From positions 1-9,772 of the forward strand of contig PBSR01000240.1 of NCBI GenBank assembly GCA_002726335.1: a stretch of 9,772 nucleotides of DNA. The letters are read 5' to 3'. The stretch's first letter is position 1; each line of letters begins with the position of its first letter. The translations under genes were made by a program, and so were the position numbers. The notes under the pieces are model-generated. The model was not told the origin of the DNA, did no database searches, and saw only the letters and a program-made list of their open reading frames with translations. Shown here in pieces: positions 1 to 6,185 of this stretch. Source of the DNA: Gemmatimonadaceae bacterium. GTDB taxonomy: Bacteria > Latescibacterota > UBA2968 > UBA8231.

Positions 1-1438
1 CCTCCTCTTCATCCTCCGGCGCGATGAACCCTTCCTGCCCGTATTCTGCCTCGACCTGCAGCCAACCCGAGGCCAGCGTGTGCCGGTCGCGGAGCAGCAG
101 GCGGTGGAAGTCGATGATGACCACATCCTCACCCCCGCCCTGCAGTTTCTCGCCCACCTTGTTGCCGGCGCCGAAGGCGAGCAACTCCATGTGATCGTTC
201 TCTCCAACCTGCCAGAAGGTCTTGCTCTGGTAGTCCCAGTACTTGAAGATGGCATCCGATGCCACCCCCTCGATGATCAGTCCCAGCGTACCCATGCGGC
301 CTGCAGCCAGAGTCTGCAGATTCTCGTTGAGGGGCCGGGCGTGGAACAGACTCATCTGAATGATGGACTGGTCCGACGCCGTGGTCGGGTGTTCGGGCGC
401 ACGAGCCGCCTGCCCCATGATCAGGGCGCCGGGGAATTGTCCGTGCTGCACGGAATAGCCGCCGGGCTGGAAGACGATGCCGCTGGTGAATCTTGGATTG
501 ACCACTGCCGTGCCAAATCCGAGGTGATACAGCATGGGCACCTGAACACCGTCCATCTCATAACGCGCGTCCCCCGGCAGGACGCCGCGGACTACAGGAT
601 ACCCCAGGCCGCTCATCGACGTCGTCACCCCGGGCATCAACATGACGACGCGGATCGGGTCGCCCACCGTGCCCGCCACTTCGGAGATCTCCGCATCCGC
701 CAGCGTCGTACGGCCCACCATGGCCTTGCCCTCGTCCCCCCAGACGATGGTCCGGTAGCGCTCCCGTCGATTGGGTTCCACGTAGTACTTGACCTCGATG
801 GTTGAACCCGGCTCCAGTCGCTCCATCGTCTCGAAGGAATGGTGCTGCGGCACGTTGATGGTGACGGCGTAGCCGCCGGGTGTCAGGGCCCGGTCGAAGC
901 GCCCCTCCTCATCGGTCAGTACCGCCTCGTCCAGGTCGAGCAGATAGACTTCGGCGCCCGCCAGCGGCTTGCCCGTGCCCTTCTGCAGTACGCGTCCGAA
1001 GAGCCGTGCCTTGGGGCGCGGATCCTGACGACCGGCGGCCAGCGGCGGCAGCGCCTGCGTCGCTTTCTCCGGTTTCCGGAAGCGGAAGGTGTAGCGGATC
1101 TTTACCTTGACGGGCTCGCCCTCCATCAAAGCCGGGGAGAATCGCATCTTCTTCGCCGCCGCCAGGGCTGCCAGCTCCATATCGTACCCGGGGGTGGAGA
1201 CCACTTCGCCCGCCTCCACCAGGCCTTCTTCGTCGACCCAGAGCAGCAACACCACGTCCCCCTGCACGTCCTCATCCCAGGCCCGGGGCGGATACCGCAG
1301 GGCCGCTTCCTGGATGACCTCGGGACGGCGGCTCAGGGACGGCGCCGAATCCTCTGCGGTCTGCCCTTGAAGCGCACTCCCCGCCAGAGTGGCCACTGCC
1401 GTGACAGTCATACACCTGCCCCACCGCCTCCTCAGCAT
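1..1438 (-). CDS. TonB-dependent receptor with N-terminal TonB C-terminal domain (partial, 3' end off window)
   Basis: Outer-membrane receptor that probably imports a ligand using energy from the adjacent ExbB-ExbD-TonB complex. The frame stays open to the left edge; 479 residues are visible. Seen in order: a signal peptide (RRRWGR, then a hydrophobic stretch, cleavage likely near SALQG-Q at residues 21-26); a TonB C-terminal-like domain at about 38-120 (RYPPRAWDEDVQGDVVL, later MRFSPALMEG); a carboxypeptidase-regulatory-like beta domain at about 145-205 (GRVLQKGTGKPLAGAEVYL, TDEEGRF); and a plug domain at about 228-345 (VVRGVLPGDARYEMDGVQVP, QPGGYSVQHGQFPGAL). What follows should be the start of the beta-barrel. 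The start is supported by AGGTGA 5 nt upstream, overlapping the tonB stop codon, so translation is probably coupled. The gene lies 5 nt after tonB. Family assignment is firm; the ligand cannot be told. The plug-domain style resembles receptors of Myxococcota and Gemmatimonadota (recollection, not a search). Confidence 0.88.
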   Translation of the reverse strand, partial: MLRRRWGRCMTVTAVATLAGSALQGQTAEDSAPSLSRRPEVIQEAALRYPPRAWDEDVQGDVVLLLWVDEEGLVEAGEVVSTPGYDMELAALAAAKKMRFSPALMEGEPVKVKIRYTFRFRKPEKATQALPPLAAGRQDPRPKARLFGRVLQKGTGKPLAGAEVYLLDLDEAVLTDEEGRFDRALTPGGYAVTINVPQHHSFETMERLEPGSTIEVKYYVEPNRRERYRTIVWGDEGKAMVGRTTLADAEISEVAGTVGDPIRVVMLMPGVTTSMSGLGYPVVRGVLPGDARYEMDGVQVPMLYHLGFGTAVVNPRFTSGIVFQPGGYSVQHGQFPGALIMGQAARAPEHPTTASDQSIIQMSLFHARPLNENLQTLAAGRMGTLGLIIEGVASDAIFKYWDYQSKTFWQVGENDHMELLAFGAGNKVGEKLQGGGEDVVIIDFHRLLLRDRHTLASGWLQVEAEYGQEGFIAPEDEEE

Positions 1439-1450
1439 CACACTCACCTG
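1439..1450 (-). promoter_or_regulatory. Ribosome binding site of the receptor gene, overlapping the tonB stop
   Basis: On the minus strand AGGTGA (1449-1444) contains the tonB TGA stop and lies 5 nt before the receptor ATG. Ribosomes finishing tonB would be placed directly at the next start, which suggests coupled expression. It also decides the start in favour of the ATG at 1438 rather than the internal ATG nine codons later. Confidence 0.6.
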
Positions 1451-2196
1451 TTTCCGAAGCGGTAGTCGACAACCCACACGATGCGGCTGGCCACCGGCAC
1501 CCGGTTGGCCAGGGCCGGTTTGAATCTGAGCTTGCGGCAGTAGTCGAGGGCCGACAGGCTGAACTGGTCGCCGACGGTGGTCAGGACATTTGTCTCAGCC
1601 ACTGTGCCTGTGCTGTCCACCAGAAGCTCGACCTCGACGGCGGCTTCCACGCGGCGAGCTTTCGCGTCGGGAGGATATACCGGCCTGAACTCGCGGTCGT
1701 TGATCGGCTCGGGCTCGGCGGTGATCTCCCAGGTGTCGGCGTACTCCTCGGCGGGTAACCACACGGCATTCGGATCACCCCGCATGCCGGGGTCGGCCCC
1801 GACCACCGCCAGGACTTCGAAGCCGCCGCCGCCGTCGACGGTAGCCTCCATCGGAATGGCCAGGACCTGTGTCGGGGCGGGTCGAGGGGCAGCGTCGGCC
1901 TGGCGCGGCAGTTGGTTGATGATCTCTGCCTCTGCATGGAACGGTCGGACCTCGGTCTCGACCCTTTCAACCAATTCGACGTCCGGGACCGGTGGCTCGG
2001 GAATGGGTAGCGGTTGGACCGGCTCTTCGACAGGGGGCGGCATCTCGACGATCTCGACCTCGATGACTTCTGCGATGTCGCGCACGTTCAGCGTCGCCAC
2101 GACGATGACGGCACCGATCAACCCCACGTGACACAGCAGCGACACCAGGTACGGCTTGGCGGAAAGGCCCTTGCCTTCCACCGGTTCGTGGTTCAC
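1444..2196 (-). CDS. tonB: Energy transducer TonB
   Basis: Periplasm-spanning protein that carries energy from ExbB-ExbD in the inner membrane to outer-membrane receptors. It has 250 residues, close to the family norm. Visible: one N-terminal membrane helix at about 16-37, containing Ser19-x3-His23, the spacing of the functionally important Ser16/His20 pair of E. coli TonB; a Pro/Glu-rich stretch at about 50-73 (MPPPVEEPVQPLPIPEPPVP); a variable middle; and a C-terminal TonB domain at about 172-248 (YPPDAKARRVEAAVEVELLV, RKLRFKPAL, WVVDYRF). The start is GTG at 2196, overlapping the exbD stop by four bases (GTGA). Only a distant AGGA lies upstream, so translation probably depends on coupling to exbD. 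It is third in the exbB-exbD-tonB-receptor operon. Confidence in the family is high. Confidence 0.93.
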   Translation of the reverse strand: MNHEPVEGKGLSAKPYLVSLLCHVGLIGAVIVVATLNVRDIAEVIEVEIVEMPPPVEEPVQPLPIPEPPVPDVELVERVETEVRPFHAEAEIINQLPRQADAAPRPAPTQVLAIPMEATVDGGGGFEVLAVVGADPGMRGDPNAVWLPAEEYADTWEITAEPEPINDREFRPVYPPDAKARRVEAAVEVELLVDSTGTVAETNVLTTVGDQFSLSALDYCRKLRFKPALANRVPVASRIVWVVDYRFGNR

Positions 2197-2612
2197 GGGG
2201 TCGGCCGATCCTCATAGGCGACGTTCAGTGCGTAGCGGCGCACGCCGCTCTGCCTGATGAGATCGATCAGTCCCACCACACGGCCGTAGGGCAATTCGGT
2301 ATCGGCGGCGATGAGCACCTGCACGTCGGGGTCGGTTGCCACTTCGGCCCGTACCTGAGTCGCCAGATTCTGCTCCGACGTGGGACGGTTGTTCAGATAC
2401 AGCTCCCCCTGCCGGGTCAGAGTGACGGACAGGCTCGCAGGACGGGATTGGCTGGCCGTGGCCGCCTGGGGCAGGTCGAGCTCGATGGCGGCCTTGACGA
2501 TGTAGCTGGTGGTGACCATGAAGATGATCAGCAGGACCAGAGTGACGTCAACCAGCGGCGTGACGTTGATGCCGGTGATGGCATCCTCTTGGTCACTCCA
2601 TGCGCTCGCCAT
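2193..2612 (-). CDS. exbD: Biopolymer transport protein ExbD
   Basis: Inner-membrane subunit of the proton-driven ExbB-ExbD motor that energises TonB. I choose the ATG at 2612 (139 aa, normal for the family) over a longer frame starting at 2660, because it has an excellent GGGGAGG Shine-Dalgarno six bases upstream and the extra N-terminus would not resemble ExbD. Visible: a short cytoplasmic N-terminus (MASAWSDQEDAITGINVTPL); a single membrane helix at about 19-38 containing Asp22 in the PLVDVTLVLLIIFMV signature, the proton-path aspartate equivalent to Asp25 of E. coli ExbD; and a periplasmic domain ending LPYGRVVGLIDLIRQSGVRR. It overlaps the end of exbB by 20 nt and the start of tonB by 4 nt. 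TolR is the close relative; the tonB neighbour favours ExbD. Confidence 0.94.
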   Translation of the reverse strand: MASAWSDQEDAITGINVTPLVDVTLVLLIIFMVTTSYIVKAAIELDLPQAATASQSRPASLSVTLTRQGELYLNNRPTSEQNLATQVRAEVATDPDVQVLIAADTELPYGRVVGLIDLIRQSGVRRYALNVAYEDRPTP

Positions 2613-3363
2613 GCTGCGCCTCCCCGTGGGCGATGACGACGTGGGCGAGATATTCGGCATTCGTCCCGATGGCCCGGACTCTGGCTTTGAGCACGTTGTA
2701 GGCGATCACCGACGGGATGGCGACGAACAATCCGAGGGCGGTGGCCACCAGGGCCTCCGAAATCCCCGCCATCACCACGGCGGCGCCACCGGCTATGTCC
2801 TGGGCCAGGTCCATGAAGGCTTTGATGATACCGAGGACGGTACCGAACAGGCCAATGAAGGGAGCGCTGTTGCCGAGGGTACCCAGGATGATCAGGTAGC
2901 GCTCATACCGAAGCCGCTCCCGCCCCAGAACGGCCGTCATCTCGCGCTCCATGGTGTCCGAGCCCTGGTCGAGATGGTCCAGACAGGCCGCCACCGCTCC
3001 GCGCTCCATAGCGGGCAGATTCTCTGCCAGCACGCCGGCTTCCGCGTGTCTGCCGTCCCGGAGCAACCTGGCCAGTTGAGTTCGAAGGGACTCGACATCG
3101 ATGGCACGCACACGGTAGAACAACCAGCGCTCGATCGTCACCCCCACGGAGAGCACGGACAACCCGATCAGCAGGTACATGATCCACTCCGCGCCGGTGA
3201 CGGAGATGGCATCGGACAGCACCCGGGTCAGTTGCATGCCGAGCACGACGTCGATCAGCAGCCAGGCGCCGACGACGAGGATCCCGAGAAAGATCGCCAG
3301 CCGCGGGCCGGCGTCGCGGACCAGCTGCCCCGGCCGCCAGGCCGGATTCGGTGTTTCGTTCAT
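2593..3363 (-). CDS. exbB: MotA/TolQ/ExbB proton channel family protein, ExbB
   Basis: Inner-membrane channel subunit that, with ExbD, uses the proton gradient to drive TonB. I take the ATG at 3363 (256 aa), preceded by GGGAGG with an 8-nt spacer, rather than a longer frame reaching 3489 whose extra N-terminus has no family character. Visible: membrane helices at about 22-42, 60-80, 157-184 and 199-224. The conserved MotA/ExbB core GLFGTVLGIIKAF carries Thr175, matching E. coli Thr148. The last helix, GISEALVATALGLFVAIP, carries Glu203 and Thr208, matching Glu176 and Thr181. The helix at 22-42 is one more than the three of classical ExbB, but such N-terminal extensions are common. The cytoplasmic loop at about 82-155 is of normal size. 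First gene of the operon. ExbB is favoured over TolQ because exbD and tonB follow. Confidence 0.93.
   Translation of the reverse strand: MNETPNPAWRPGQLVRDAGPRLAIFLGILVVGAWLLIDVVLGMQLTRVLSDAISVTGAEWIMYLLIGLSVLSVGVTIERWLFYRVRAIDVESLRTQLARLLRDGRHAEAGVLAENLPAMERGAVAACLDHLDQGSDTMEREMTAVLGRERLRYERYLIILGTLGNSAPFIGLFGTVLGIIKAFMDLAQDIAGGAAVVMAGISEALVATALGLFVAIPSVIAYNVLKARVRAIGTNAEYLAHVVIAHGEAQHGERME
2613..2625 (-). promoter_or_regulatory. Strong ribosome binding site of exbD inside exbB
   Basis: GGGGAGG (2625-2619, minus strand) followed by a 6-nt spacer before the ATG at 2612. It lies within the last codons of exbB and decides the exbD start. Confidence 0.65.
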
Positions 3364-3380
3364 ACTCCCATCCTCCCTCT
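3364..3380 (-). promoter_or_regulatory. Ribosome binding site of exbB
   Basis: On the minus strand GGGAGGA (3377-3371) precedes the ATG at 3363 by about 7-8 nt. An ATG a few bases upstream within GGATGGG is in another frame. This site supports the 256-aa ExbB start. Confidence 0.55.
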
Positions 3381-3434
3381 CCGAGTTGGCGAACAGTTCG
3401 GCTCCGTGGACCGTGGCCAGCATCCACAGTGGTG

Positions 3435-3481
3435 CCCGCCACCTGATATTCGTTATAGTGTCGGGGAGCACCCGCCACCTG
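3435..3481. repeat. 11-bp direct repeat CCCGCCACCTG flanking the promoter-like box
   Basis: CCCGCCACCTG occurs identically at 3435-3445 and 3471-3481, 36 bp apart start to start, on either side of the AT-rich box between the two divergent operons. The placement would suit paired operator sites for a regulator of both operons. The repeat could also be a chance event in GC-rich DNA; no binding protein is encoded in the window. Confidence 0.4.
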
Positions 3482-3511
3482 GACCACACCCAATATGGAG
3501 ATCACGGACCC

Positions 3512-5044
3512 GTGAGGGTGGGTATTCTCGACCTCATCAGCAAGAAGCCTTCGAAGGGCTTGAAGGCGAAGGTGCTGAAACCGGGCTCTGCGTCCATCAT
3601 GCCACAGTCGGTGGGAGTGTGGGCGGAGCAGATGGGGTGTGAGGTCCAGTATTCCACCTACACCGGCTTCGAGGACCTTGACGACCTGCTGCCCACCGAC
3701 GTCGACATACTGTTCGTCTGCGCCTTCACCCAGGCCGCCTACCTGGCCTACAGCGTCTCCAACATCTTCCGCCAGCAGGGGGTGGTCACCGTCCTCGGGG
3801 GACCGCATGCCCGTTCCTACGCCACGGACGCCCGCAGTTACTTCGACTACGTCATCGGCTTCGCCGATCGTGACCTGATACAGGACCTGCTGCACGATCA
3901 CCCGCCTCATCCCGGCGTGGGGATCCAGCTGAGCGCCGCCGGGCAGGCCGAAGAACTGCCCGGGGTGCGCGAGCGCTGGCGATTCATCCGGCACAATCTC
4001 GACAAGGCCCCCCGTTGGTGTCGGGCCGTACCGATGATCGGCAGCCTCGGCTGTCCCTACAGCTGCAGCTTCTGCGTCGACTCAAAGATCCCCTACCGGC
4101 CGCTCCCGTACGCTCAACTCCGCGACGACTTGCTCTTCCTGCGGGGACAGATGAAGAAACCCATCATCGGCTGGCACGATCCGAACTTCGGCGTTCGTTT
4201 CGACGACTTCATGACGCTCATCGATGATGCAGGGGGACCTGGCGCCTTCCGCTTTGTCGCCGAGTGCACGATCTCGCAGTTGCGGGAAGAGAGACTGGAG
4301 CAGCTTCAGCGCAACAACTTCGTCACCCTCATCCTCGGCATAGAATCGTGGTTCGGCTTCAACGACAAGGTTCAGCAGGGCAGACGCTCGGGAATGGACA
4401 AGGTCGCCGAGGTGGCCGAGCACATCCATCTCATCACTCGCTATATCCCCTACGTGCAGGCCAACTTTGTCTTCGGTCTGGACGCCGATGAGGGATCCCA
4501 GCCCTTCGAGTTGACCAAGCGCTTCCTCGATCTGGCCCCGGCGGCAATACCGGCCTACTCCCTGTTTACTTCCTTCGGCGATTCGGCGGAGCTCGACCTG
4601 CAGATGCAGCGCGAGGGCAGAGTGCTCGATGTACCCTTTCACTTTCTCGACGCTCATTCTGCCCTCAACACCCGGCCGAAGAACTACACCTATGTCGAGC
4701 TTCTCGAGCACATGGCAGATCTGACCCGTTACTCCTTCCTGCCGCGGGTGGCCGGCAGGCGCTTTGCCACCAACAATCACTCCCTGCTGTCCCTGCCGAG
4801 ATGGGCTCAGCTGATCCGCTCCAAGGGTGTGCTGGGCAGAGGCCGGGTCGATTTCTACACCAGGACTCGACAGCGCGTCATGGCCGATCCGGAGTTGCAG
4901 ACCTTCTACGCCGGTCAGAGTCGAAGGCTGCCTGCATTCTTCCGTAACAAAATCAAGACCGACCTGGGCCACTACTACGACCATCTTCCCACCGGTGTCC
5001 TGGATTATCTGGAGAAGGACTGGCCGGCGTCCGGCCTGAACTGA
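3512..5044 (+). CDS. Radical SAM protein with cobalamin-binding-like N-terminal domain
   Basis: Iron-sulfur enzyme expected to cleave S-adenosylmethionine to a radical and modify an unknown substrate. I take the GTG at 3512 (510 aa), with GGAG 11 nt upstream; a second GTG two codons later is possible. Residues before it are intergenic. Visible: an N-terminal Rossmann-like domain at about 1-125 (VRVGILDLIS, TDVDILFVCAF, VVTVLGGPHARSY), typical of B12-binding radical SAM proteins. It lacks the DxHxxG motif for lower-axial His binding of cobalamin. The radical SAM core follows from about 170, with Cys181-x3-Cys185-x2-Cys188 (GCPYSCSFC) for the 4Fe-4S cluster, then GWHDPNFGVRFDDF, FRFVAEC and LILGIESW. 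A C-terminal region of about 150 residues is not recognised. It opens a five-gene operon, 4 nt before the next gene. Family certain, reaction unknown. Confidence 0.88.
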   Translation: MRVGILDLISKKPSKGLKAKVLKPGSASIMPQSVGVWAEQMGCEVQYSTYTGFEDLDDLLPTDVDILFVCAFTQAAYLAYSVSNIFRQQGVVTVLGGPHARSYATDARSYFDYVIGFADRDLIQDLLHDHPPHPGVGIQLSAAGQAEELPGVRERWRFIRHNLDKAPRWCRAVPMIGSLGCPYSCSFCVDSKIPYRPLPYAQLRDDLLFLRGQMKKPIIGWHDPNFGVRFDDFMTLIDDAGGPGAFRFVAECTISQLREERLEQLQRNNFVTLILGIESWFGFNDKVQQGRRSGMDKVAEVAEHIHLITRYIPYVQANFVFGLDADEGSQPFELTKRFLDLAPAAIPAYSLFTSFGDSAELDLQMQREGRVLDVPFHFLDAHSALNTRPKNYTYVELLEHMADLTRYSFLPRVAGRRFATNNHSLLSLPRWAQLIRSKGVLGRGRVDFYTRTRQRVMADPELQTFYAGQSRRLPAFFRNKIKTDLGHYYDHLPTGVLDYLEKDWPASGLN

Positions 5045-5048
5045 TCAC

Positions 5049-5603
5049 ATGGCAACCCTGAACCGATTTCCCCTGTTCGGCCTGTGGAACCGGGTGGCGG
5101 CGGGCAAATGTGGGTATGAGGAAGACGAGACGAGGTGCATCGGTCACGGCGTCGCCGTGCTCTACGCCATTCGCGCCCAGGGAGGGGGACGAAAGCCAAA
5201 GAAAGCCAAGAGCGGCCAGAGTATCCCCGTGGGCGAATCGACGGCGGCCATGGCCACCGAGGACGTCCGGTTCGGCGGCGACGACCTGCCCTGCGAGCAC
5301 GACGAGGACGGTCGGGTCACACGCTGCCTGGTGGGCTGCCAGTCACCGAAGGACGCGGCGCAGACACCGGCCAGCTACGACGCCGGTGTCGAAGCCAAGA
5401 TCCCACCGGAGATCCTCGGGCCCCTTGCCGACGCCATGGAGCAGCTGCTCTCGACGTATAAGCCTGCGGAACTGCAGGGCTCGCTCATCTACGCCATCTA
5501 CGACGACTGGAAGATCGCCTGCAAGGCGGGACGTCGAGTCGATCTCGACAAGCTCGTGCTGTGGCTGCAGGACCGTACCGAGACTCGCCGCTCCGCCGAC
5601 TGA
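5049..5603 (+). CDS. Conserved-looking hypothetical protein with Cys/His cluster and basic patch
   Basis: 184 aa; I do not recognise the family. It begins with ATG 4 nt after the radical SAM stop, without a clear Shine-Dalgarno, so translation is probably coupled. Visible parts: an N-terminal segment (FPLFGLWNRVAAGKCGY, then GHGVAVLYAIRA) that looks like two helices; a basic linker RKPKKAKSG at about 48-56; a potential metal-binding cluster Cys82-x-His84-x8-Cys93-x3-Cys97, with Cys21, Cys30 and His33 as further candidates; and a C-terminal helical region at about 117-176 (PPEILGPLADAMEQLL, LVLWLQDRTETRR). There is no signal peptide or membrane segment, so it should be cytoplasmic. It is followed after 3 nt by the ligase-like gene, which makes a joint role likely. 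The zinc site and any nucleic-acid binding are inference. Position in the operon and protein-like composition support it as a real gene. Confidence 0.72.
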   Translation: MATLNRFPLFGLWNRVAAGKCGYEEDETRCIGHGVAVLYAIRAQGGGRKPKKAKSGQSIPVGESTAAMATEDVRFGGDDLPCEHDEDGRVTRCLVGCQSPKDAAQTPASYDAGVEAKIPPEILGPLADAMEQLLSTYKPAELQGSLIYAIYDDWKIACKAGRRVDLDKLVLWLQDRTETRRSAD

Positions 5604-5606
5604 CCC

Positions 5607-6185
5607 GTGGGATTCTTATTTCCCATGAGGCCGTCGGTGCCAAAGATGCTGCCGGCGGGGCCCGATGACTTCCTCGTGCAGGCCAAATACGACGGCTGGA
5701 ACACCGTCGTCTTCGAGGGTCACGTCTGGACCCGTCGCGGCAACGACATCACCTCCTGGTGCCACGACTGGGGATTTGATCTGGCGCCACAGTCGCCGGT
5801 GAACGGGGAGCTCCTCGCCGAGGCTGACGGCGAGCCCGGCGAACGCACCGACATTCCGGGCATCCGGACCGGCCGCTGTCTCCCCCGTGTCGTCGCCTTC
5901 GATCTCATGCTGGAAGGTCCTCCCATCGAGGAGCGTCTGGCCAGTCTGCTGGAGCTCACCTGCGGACGCATGGAGCCAGCACCGACGACGGATCCGGAGC
6001 AGACCGACGCCACCTGGAAGGACATCAATCTCCTCTACGAAGAAGCCAGAGCCCGGGGCCATGAGGGTCTGCTCCTGAAGCGGAAACGATCACCTTACCA
6101 TACGAGCCGGGAGACCAGCATCGTCACCGCCGACTGGCTCAAGCTGAGAGTACCGGCCCAGCTCTCGACGGAGACATCTCCTTGA
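5607..6185 (+). CDS. Minimal ATP-dependent DNA ligase-type nucleotidyltransferase domain, no OB-fold
   Basis: Covalent nucleotidyltransferase of the DNA/RNA ligase and capping-enzyme superfamily; expected to self-adenylate on lysine and perhaps seal nucleic-acid ends. Length is 192 aa from GTG at 5607; an ATG at 5625 would remove six residues, and neither has a good Shine-Dalgarno. All nucleotidyltransferase motifs are visible: motif I Lys27-Tyr-Asp-Gly (AKYDGWN), motif Ia TRRGNDIT (42-49), motif III NGELL with Glu68, motif IIIa FDLM (98-101), motif IV EGLLLK (153-158) and motif V DWLKLR with Lys179. KYDG plus RRGNDIT resemble DNA ligases more than RNA ligases. It ends about 12 residues after motif V, so the OB-fold that normally follows, and its motif VI, are absent, as is any N-terminal DNA-binding domain. 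It starts 3 nt after the Cys/His gene and overlaps the cupin start by 4 nt. Family assignment is good; activity and substrate are open. Confidence 0.85.
   Translation: MGFLFPMRPSVPKMLPAGPDDFLVQAKYDGWNTVVFEGHVWTRRGNDITSWCHDWGFDLAPQSPVNGELLAEADGEPGERTDIPGIRTGRCLPRVVAFDLMLEGPPIEERLASLLELTCGRMEPAPTTDPEQTDATWKDINLLYEEARARGHEGLLLKRKRSPYHTSRETSIVTADWLKLRVPAQLSTETSP

Larger units (their letters stand above)
3364..3511. promoter_or_regulatory. Divergent intergenic region, probable promoters for both operons
   Basis: 148 bp between the divergent exbB and radical SAM starts; both transcripts must begin in or near here. The only AT-rich patch is GATATTCGTTATAG (3445-3458). It offers a plus-strand -10-like TATAGT (3454-3459) and a minus-strand -10-like TATAAC (3458-3453). 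Neither has a convincing -35 hexamer at 16-18 bp, so the promoter assignment is an inference from layout plus the AT-rich patch. The patch is bracketed by an 11-bp direct repeat, listed separately. Confidence 0.35.

Noticed and set aside
80..1465. Plus-strand open frames opposite the receptor gene
   Set aside because: The minus frame reads a continuous 479-residue receptor with signal peptide and plug domain; the plus frames have compositions typical of antisense shadows.
2509..3642. Long plus-strand open frame (377 codons) opposite exbB and exbD
   Set aside because: It lies antisense to clearly recognised membrane proteins, its product is rich in His, Gln, Gly and Asp without any fold character, and it runs through the divergent promoter region.
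2903..3994. Minus-strand open frame (363 codons) spanning exbB, the intergenic region and the radical SAM start
   Set aside because: It conflicts with two firmly assigned genes and shows no recognisable domain.
4082..4984. Long minus-strand open frame (300 codons) opposite the radical SAM gene
   Set aside because: The plus-strand product has clear family motifs over the same DNA, and the antisense frame shows no domain character. GC-rich codon bias on one strand leaves long open frames on the other.
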